From Rhodobacterales bacterium (GTDB taxonomy: Bacteria > Pseudomonadota > Alphaproteobacteria > Rhizobiales > Stappiaceae): 64,000 bases of DNA. Location of the stretch: contig VIRH01000088.1 in assembly GCA_008107755.1 (NCBI GenBank), positions 1-64,000 of the forward strand, given 5' to 3'. Below the pieces are notes generated by a model. It ran no database searches. It was given only the letters and a program-made list of their open reading frames with translations, and was not told the origin of the DNA. The translations under genes and the position numbers were made by a program. Positions 58,720-64,000 of this stretch are shown one piece after another; positions within the stretch are counted from its first letter, which is position 1, and each line of letters begins with the position of its first letter.

Positions 58720-61443
58720 CTAACGTCCCGACTCGTCCGTGCTGAGGGTCTTCAGCCGGTAAAGCGCCTCAAGGGCCTCCCGAGGTGTCATGTCGTCGGG
58801 ATTGATGTCGTTCAGCGACTGGAGAACAGGATCCGGCTCCGCCGCCGCGGCGCCTCCCCTCGGGGCTGTCTGTGCAAGGCTGGCGAAAAGCGGCAATTCG
58901 TCGATCAGGGTTTCTGTCGGCGAGCGGCGGTCCTGCTCCTCGAGCTGGCTGAGCACCTGCTTCGACCGCTCAACGACGCTCGGCGGAAGACCCGCCAGCT
59001 TGGCGACCTGGATCCCGTAGGACCGGTCGGCGGCACCCGGCACGATCTCGTGCAGGAAAATGACGTCGCCCTTCCACTCCTTCACGGAAACGGTGGCGTT
59101 GGACAGGCGGTCCAGCTTGCCCGACAGGGCGGTCAGCTCGTGGTAATGGGTCGCGAACAGGGCGCGGGACCGGTTGACCTCGTGCAGATGCTCGATCGTC
59201 GCCCAGGCGATGGAAAGACCGTCGAAGGTCGCCGTGCCGCGTCCGATTTCGTCCAGGATCACCAGCGACCTGTCGCCGGCCTGGTTGAGAATGGCAGCGG
59301 TTTCGACCATCTCGACCATGAAGGTCGATCGTCCGCGCGCCAGATCGTCGGCGGCCCCGACGCGCGAGAACAGCCGGTCGACAACGCCGATATGCGCGGC
59401 GGCGGCAGGCACGAATGCACCGGACTGGGCCAGGACGGCAATCAGCGCGTTCTGACGCAGGAAGGTTGACTTACCGGCCATGTTGGGACCGGTGATCAGC
59501 CAGATATGGCCGATGTCGTCTTCCGCCTTCGGTCCGAGATCCGCATCGTTGGCAACGAAGCTTTCTCCGCCGGATCTGCGCAGGGCCTGTTCGACCACCG
59601 GGTGCCGACCCCCGCGAATGTCGAAGGCGCGGCTGTCATCCACCGTCGGCCGGACGTGGTTCTCTTCCTGAGCAAGCTTGGCGAGCGCAGCGGACACATC
59701 AAGGATGCTGAGTCCCTGCGCCGCCGCCTTGATCGCCTCACCGGACGCGATAATCGCCTGGCAGAGCCGTTCGAAAATCTCCAGTTCGATCGCCAGGGCC
59801 CGTTCACCGGCGCTGGCGATCTTCGATTCCAGATCCGCAAGCTCGGTCGTTGTGAAGCGCATCGCACCGGCCATGGTCTGGCGGTGGATGAACCGGCTCG
59901 GATCGCCCGACAGCTGCTCCGCCTGTGCCGTCGGCGTCTCGATGAACCAGCCGAGCACGTTGTTGTGCTTGATCTTCAGCGACCGAAGGCCGAGTTCCTC
60001 GGAATATTCGGCCTGAAGGCGCGCGATTACCTTGCGGCTTTCGTCGCGCAGCGAGCGCAGTTCGTCGAGATCGGCACTGTATCCGCTGGCGATGAAGCCG
60101 CCGTCACGCTTGAGGAGCGGCGGTTCTTCCTTGATCGCGGCAACGAGTTCCGCGCCAAGCTCGTGCGGCGCCTGTTCGAGGCTTGCCCGCGCGGCGGAAA
60201 TTTCAGCCGGCACGTTGCCCGAAGCGGTCTGGTCTGCGGCGGCGCGGGCTGCCTCCAGCCCCTGTGCAACGCTCAGGATGTCGCGCGGTCCGCCCCGGTT
60301 CAACGCGATCCGCGACAAGGCGCGGGCCATGTCGGGCGCGCCTTTCAGGGTCTGACGCAGACCTTCGCGCATGATCTCGTTTTCAAGGAAATAGGCAACG
60401 GAATCATGCCTGTGCTGGATCGCGTCGACATTCACCAGCGGCCCCGCCAGCCGGCTGGCCAGCAAGCGCGAACCGCCTCCGGTGACGGTCCTGTCGATCA
60501 TCGCCAGCAACGAGCCCTGCTTTTCGCCGGAAAGGGTACGCGACAATTCCAGGTTTGCCCGCGTCGCCGGGTCGATCAGCATGCGACCCGTACCGGCTTC
60601 GCGCACTGGCGGATCCAGCGGGGGGCGCTCGCCGAGCTGGGTCTTTTCCACGTAGGAAAGAACACCCGCCGCAGCCGACAGCTCTGCGCGGCTGAAGGTG
60701 CCGAAGCCGTCCAGCGTGCGCACGCCGAAGTAATGTGCAAGGCGGTCGGTTGCCGTGGAGCTGTCGAAAAACGCTCGCGGCACCGGCGACATGGCACCGC
60801 CGGATTGTTCGGCGAGCTGCCGCACGTCGCTTTCCTGAAGCAGATTGTCGGCAAGGATCAGCTCGCGCGGGCTGACCTGCGCCAGGTCGGCGGCGAGGCG
60901 CTGATGATCCGTTTCGGAAACCTGGAACGACCCTGTCGACATGTCGATCCATGCAAGCCCATAGACGGCGTCGCCGTCCAGAGATCCGCCCTTCAGCCGC
61001 GTCAGTGCCATGAGGTAGTTGTTGGTGCCGGCATCAAGCAGTCGTTCCTCGGTCAGCGTGCCGGGCGTTACCAGACGCACCACATCCCGGCGGACGACGG
61101 ATTTCGAGCCGCGCTTCTTCGCTTCCGCAGGATCTTCGGTCTGTTCGCAAACCGAAACCCTGTGGCCCTTGGCAATGAGTTTCTGCAGATAGTCGTCGGC
61201 CGCATGCACGGGCACGCCGCACATCGGGATATCTTCGCCCTGGTGCTTGCCGCGTTTCGTAAGCGTGATGCCCAGCGCCCGCGATGCCACTTCCGCGTCA
61301 TCGAAGAAGAGCTCGTAGAAGTCGCCCATCCGGTAAAACAGCAGGCTGTCCGGATTGGCGGCCTTGATCTCGAGGAACTGGGCCATCATCGGCGTGACTT
61401 TCGTGTCCGCCGGAGCCGATTGTTGCGCGCTTACTCCACTCAT
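58720..61443 (-). CDS. mutS: DNA mismatch repair protein MutS
   Basis: MutS recognises mismatches and recruits MutL. The 907-residue protein has the N-terminal mismatch-binding sequence [32 protein letters not shown] (Phe-x-Glu intercalation motif), connector and lever domains, and the C-terminal ATPase with [22 protein letters not shown] (Walker A), STFMVEM and [23 protein letters not shown] (Walker B/signature), plus THYHELTAL. It is divergent from maeB over 143 bp. Confidence 0.97.
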   Translation of the reverse strand: MSGVSAQQSAPADTKVTPMMAQFLEIKAANPDSLLFYRMGDFYELFFDDAEVASRALGITLTKRGKHQGEDIPMCGVPVHAADDYLQKLIAKGHRVSVCEQTEDPAEAKKRGSKSVVRRDVVRLVTPGTLTEERLLDAGTNNYLMALTRLKGGSLDGDAVYGLAWIDMSTGSFQVSETDHQRLAADLAQVSPRELILADNLLQESDVRQLAEQSGGAMSPVPRAFFDSSTATDRLAHYFGVRTLDGFGTFSRAELSAAAGVLSYVEKTQLGERPPLDPPVREAGTGRMLIDPATRANLELSRTLSGEKQGSLLAMIDRTVTGGGSRLLASRLAGPLVNVDAIQHRHDSVAYFLENEIMREGLRQTLKGAPDMARALSRIALNRGGPRDILSVAQGLEAARAAADQTASGNVPAEISAARASLEQAPHELGAELVAAIKEEPPLLKRDGGFIASGYSADLDELRSLRDESRKVIARLQAEYSEELGLRSLKIKHNNVLGWFIETPTAQAEQLSGDPSRFIHRQTMAGAMRFTTTELADLESKIASAGERALAIELEIFERLCQAIIASGEAIKAAAQGLSILDVSAALAKLAQEENHVRPTVDDSRAFDIRGGRHPVVEQALRRSGGESFVANDADLGPKAEDDIGHIWLITGPNMAGKSTFLRQNALIAVLAQSGAFVPAAAAHIGVVDRLFSRVGAADDLARGRSTFMVEMVETAAILNQAGDRSLVILDEIGRGTATFDGLSIAWATIEHLHEVNRSRALFATHYHELTALSGKLDRLSNATVSVKEWKGDVIFLHEIVPGAADRSYGIQVAKLAGLPPSVVERSKQVLSQLEEQDRRSPTETLIDELPLFASLAQTAPRGGAAAAEPDPVLQSLNDINPDDMTPREALEALYRLKTLSTDESGR

Positions 61444-61586
61444 GCCCGATTGGTATCAAACCTTGCGCATCATTCCAGAGACCCCTTTGGCCATCTTCGC
61501 TTGAGGCTTCATTTTCCAGGGGATAAGCTTCCATTTCAGCACACCAAAACGCGTGAGAACACGCGACCGAGAGGAAACGCCCCCAC

Positions 61587-63869
61587 ATGTCCGCCAAGAA
61601 GTCGTCTTCCAAGACCAGCGTCAGCTTTACCGACCAGGAAGCTCTGCAGTTTCACCAGCAGGGCCGGCCGGGAAAACTGGAGATATCACCCACCAAGCCG
61701 ATGGCGACCCAGCGCGATCTCTCGCTGGCCTATTCGCCGGGTGTCGCGGTGCCGGTGCGGGCGATCGCGGAAGACCCGAGCCGGGCCTACGACTACACGA
61801 CCAAGGGTAATCTGGTTGCGGTGATTTCCAACGGAACCGCCATCCTCGGCCTCGGCAATCTCGGTGCGCTTGCGTCCAAGCCGGTCATGGAAGGCAAGGC
61901 TGTTCTCTTCAAGCGGTTTGCGGATGTCGATAGCATCGATCTGGAGATCGACACCCAGGACGTTGAGGAATTCATCAATTCCGTGCGCTATCTCGGCCCG
62001 TCCTTCGGCGGCATCAACCTGGAGGACATCAAGGCGCCGGACTGCTTCATCATCGAACAGCGGCTGCGAGAGCTGATGGACATTCCGGTGTTCCACGACG
62101 ACCAGCATGGCACCGCCATCATCGCGGCAGCGGGGCTGATCAATGCCCTCCACCTGACCGGCCGGGAGATGAAGGATACCAAAGTCGTCTGCAACGGCGC
62201 CGGCGCTGCAGGTATCGCCTGCATCGAGCTGGTCAAGGCCATGGGCATCCCGCACCAGAACGTGACCCTGTGCGACACCAAGGGCGTGATCTACAAGGGC
62301 CGCGAGGAGGGCATGAACCAGTGGAAATCCGCTCACGCCATCGAGACCGATGACCGCTCTCTCTATGACGCGCTCAAGGGCGCGGACGTTTTCTTCGGCG
62401 TGTCGGCAAAGGGCGCGCTGACCCCCGACATGCTGCGGGTCATGGCGCCCAACCCGGTCATTTTCGCGATGGCCAACCCGGACCCGGAAATCACGCCGGA
62501 GGAGGCGGCCGAAGTCCGTGACGATGCCATCGTCGCCACCGGCCGGTCGGATTATCCGAACCAGGTCAACAACGTGCTCGGGTTCCCCTATATATTCCGC
62601 GGTGCGCTGGACGTGCAGGCAACGACCATCAATGACGAGATGAAGGTTGCCTGTGCCCACGCCCTTGCCGATCTGGCTCGCGAGGAAGTGCCGGACGAGG
62701 TCGCTGCGGCCTATCGTGGCAACCGGCCGAAATTCGGCCCCGAATACATCATCCCGGTGCCGTTCGATCCGCGGCTGATCCATACCATTCCGCCTGCGGT
62801 CGCACAGGCTGCGATGGATTCCGGCGTGGCCCGCCGGCCCATCGTCGACATGGAAACCTACAGGCACCAGCTGTCGGCCCGCCGCGATCCCGTCGCCGGC
62901 ACCCTTCAGCGGATCTTCTCCAAGGTGCGCCAGCTGCCGAAGCGCGTCGTCTTTGCAGAGGGTGAGGAAGAGCCGGTCATCCGCGCAGCCACCAGCTTCG
63001 TGTCGCAGGGGCTGGGCGAAGCGATCCTGATCGGCCGCGAGGACGAGATCAAATCCATGGCCCATCAGGCCGGCGTGGATATCGAGCGGCCGGGGATCAC
63101 CATCCAGAACGCCCGTCTGTCCGACAGGAACGCCGATTACGCACAGTATCTCTATGGCCGGCTGCAGCGCCGTGGCTATCTCCTGCGGGACTGCCAGCGC
63201 ATGGTCAACAACGACCGCAACTACTGGGGCGCGATCATGGTCGCACGCGGTGATGCCGATGCGATGGTCACCGGCCTGACGCGGAACTACTCCGTTGCAC
63301 TCGACACGGTGAAGGCCACCATCGACCCGAAGCCGGGCCATCGCGTCATCGGCGTTTCCCTGGCGCTGGCCCGTGGCCGCACCGTGCTGATCGCCGACAC
63401 CGCCGTCATCGACATGCCGACGTCCGAGGAGCTCGCCGATATCGCGGAAGAAGCGGCCCATGTCGCCCGGAAGCTTGGCTACGAGCCGCGCGTCGCCATG
63501 CTGGCCTACTCCTCCTTCGGCCATCCGAAGGGCGAACGCTCCGAAAAGGTCATCGAGGCAGTCAAGATTCTCGACCGGCGCCGCGTTGATTTCGAATACG
63601 ACGGCGAAATGGCCGCGGATGTCGCGCTGAACTTGGACCGCATGTCCGCTTATCCCTTCTGCCGCCTCTCCGGCCCGGCCAATGTGCTCGTGATGCCCGC
63701 GTTCCACTCCGCATCGATCTCGACCAAGATGCTGCAGGAACTGGGCGGCGCGACCGTCATTGGCCCTCTCCTCGTCGGCTTCGACAAGTCGATCCAGATC
63801 CTCCCGCTCGGCGCCAAGGACAGCGACATCGTCAACATGGCAGCAATCGCGGCGTTCAACGTCACGTAG
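61587..63869 (+). CDS. maeB: NADP-dependent malic enzyme (MaeB type, with phosphotransacetylase-like domain)
   Basis: A 760-residue malic enzyme that decarboxylates malate to pyruvate. The N-terminal ~430 residues are the malic enzyme with [38 protein letters not shown] and [16 protein letters not shown] (NADP site), SAKGALTP and [13 protein letters not shown]. The C-terminal part (about 440-760) is a phosphotransacetylase-like domain ([55 protein letters not shown]). This fusion is the standard rhizobial TME-type form. The C-terminal domain normally has no PTA activity but binds acetyl-CoA as regulator. Confidence 0.96.
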   Translation: MSAKKSSSKTSVSFTDQEALQFHQQGRPGKLEISPTKPMATQRDLSLAYSPGVAVPVRAIAEDPSRAYDYTTKGNLVAVISNGTAILGLGNLGALASKPVMEGKAVLFKRFADVDSIDLEIDTQDVEEFINSVRYLGPSFGGINLEDIKAPDCFIIEQRLRELMDIPVFHDDQHGTAIIAAAGLINALHLTGREMKDTKVVCNGAGAAGIACIELVKAMGIPHQNVTLCDTKGVIYKGREEGMNQWKSAHAIETDDRSLYDALKGADVFFGVSAKGALTPDMLRVMAPNPVIFAMANPDPEITPEEAAEVRDDAIVATGRSDYPNQVNNVLGFPYIFRGALDVQATTINDEMKVACAHALADLAREEVPDEVAAAYRGNRPKFGPEYIIPVPFDPRLIHTIPPAVAQAAMDSGVARRPIVDMETYRHQLSARRDPVAGTLQRIFSKVRQLPKRVVFAEGEEEPVIRAATSFVSQGLGEAILIGREDEIKSMAHQAGVDIERPGITIQNARLSDRNADYAQYLYGRLQRRGYLLRDCQRMVNNDRNYWGAIMVARGDADAMVTGLTRNYSVALDTVKATIDPKPGHRVIGVSLALARGRTVLIADTAVIDMPTSEELADIAEEAAHVARKLGYEPRVAMLAYSSFGHPKGERSEKVIEAVKILDRRRVDFEYDGEMAADVALNLDRMSAYPFCRLSGPANVLVMPAFHSASISTKMLQELGGATVIGPLLVGFDKSIQILPLGAKDSDIVNMAAIAAFNVT

Positions 63870-63937
63870 GATCTTGAAGCGTTAAAGGCGGCGTTCCTCT
63901 GGCGGCGCGCCTGAACCGAAAGTGTTTCGGCTCACCG

Positions 63938-63969
63938 ATCCCGGATCTCCGCTTCGCTCCGTCCGGGAT
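63938..63969. repeat. Palindromic repeat-like element near window end
   Basis: ATCCCGGA (63938-63945) pairs with TCCGGGAT (63962-63969) around CTTCGC-type inner sequence. It lies after maeB, in a short GC-rich stretch. It resembles the dispersed palindromes seen in rhizobial intergenic regions, but only one copy is in the window. Confidence 0.5.
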
Positions 63970-64000
63970 GACGAAGGGGAGGTCTTCTTGCCCTCAACCG

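Noticed and set aside
59506..61824. 772-residue plus-strand frame opposite mutS running into maeB
   Set aside because: Lies wholly antisense to MutS and overlaps the real maeB start; it lacks family motifs.
61686..63707. 673-residue minus-strand frame opposite maeB
   Set aside because: Antisense shadow of the malic enzyme gene.

Overview
This window reads as chromosomal DNA of an alphaproteobacterium in the Rhizobiales (Hyphomicrobiales). The evidence is gene order: leuS-lptE-holA, parB-parA-rsmG-mnmG-mnmE-rho-hemJ-hemE, then the PPSR gene, maf-aroE-coaE-dnaQ, and fabI-fabB-fabA next to an irr-type Fur regulator. The mix with TRAP transport, urease and Tad-type pilus proteins resembles Stappia/Roseibium (Labrenzia)-like marine rhizobials. 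The genus is an inference and cannot be proven here.

Layout. 1-0.54 kb: tandem ~219-bp repeats, each holding a long imperfect palindrome. 0.6-3.1 kb: a GST gene coupled to ureE-ureF-ureG. 3.5-5.4 kb: acs. 5.5-8.5 kb: two paralogous TadG-like von Willebrand proteins. 9-18.2 kb: HNH nuclease, leuC, rplS, a LuxR-type regulator, trmD, a VanZ-like gene, then rimM-rpsP-chorismate mutase-ffh; here the usual ffh-rpsP-rimM-trmD-rplS string is split by plus-strand genes. 18.5-25.5 kb: cupin, ExoD, a TRAP transporter with an isocitrate lyase/PEP mutase family enzyme, TrkH, and a small EF-hand protein. 25.9-27.6 kb: YggS and a periplasmic binding protein.

27.8-47.5 kb is the replication and segregation core. 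leuS-lptE-holA runs toward parB-parA-rsmG-mnmG-mnmE, and rho-hemJ-hemE diverges from PPSR-maf-aroE-coaE-dnaQ. The hemE/PPSR gap is the conserved alphaproteobacterial oriC position. It carries an AT-rich tract, DnaA-box-like sites and a perfect TTAA-N7-TTAA CtrA-type site. At least nine parS-like 16-mers lie between 25.2 and 40.2 kb, and eight of them overlap a GANTC (CcrM) methylation site.

47.5-63.9 kb: an antibiotic-kinase-like protein, a 2-hydroxyacid dehydrogenase, an SH3-domain secreted protein, a soluble triple-PAS chemoreceptor ending in a PilZ-like domain, fabI-fabB-fabA, irr, GNAT, nth, DUF2244, a sulfotransferase, mutS and maeB. No tRNA, rRNA, CRISPR array, insertion sequence or prophage was recognised. 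The most interesting material is the oriC/parS architecture, the GANTC-parS overlap, the repeat block at the left end and the chemoreceptor fusion.
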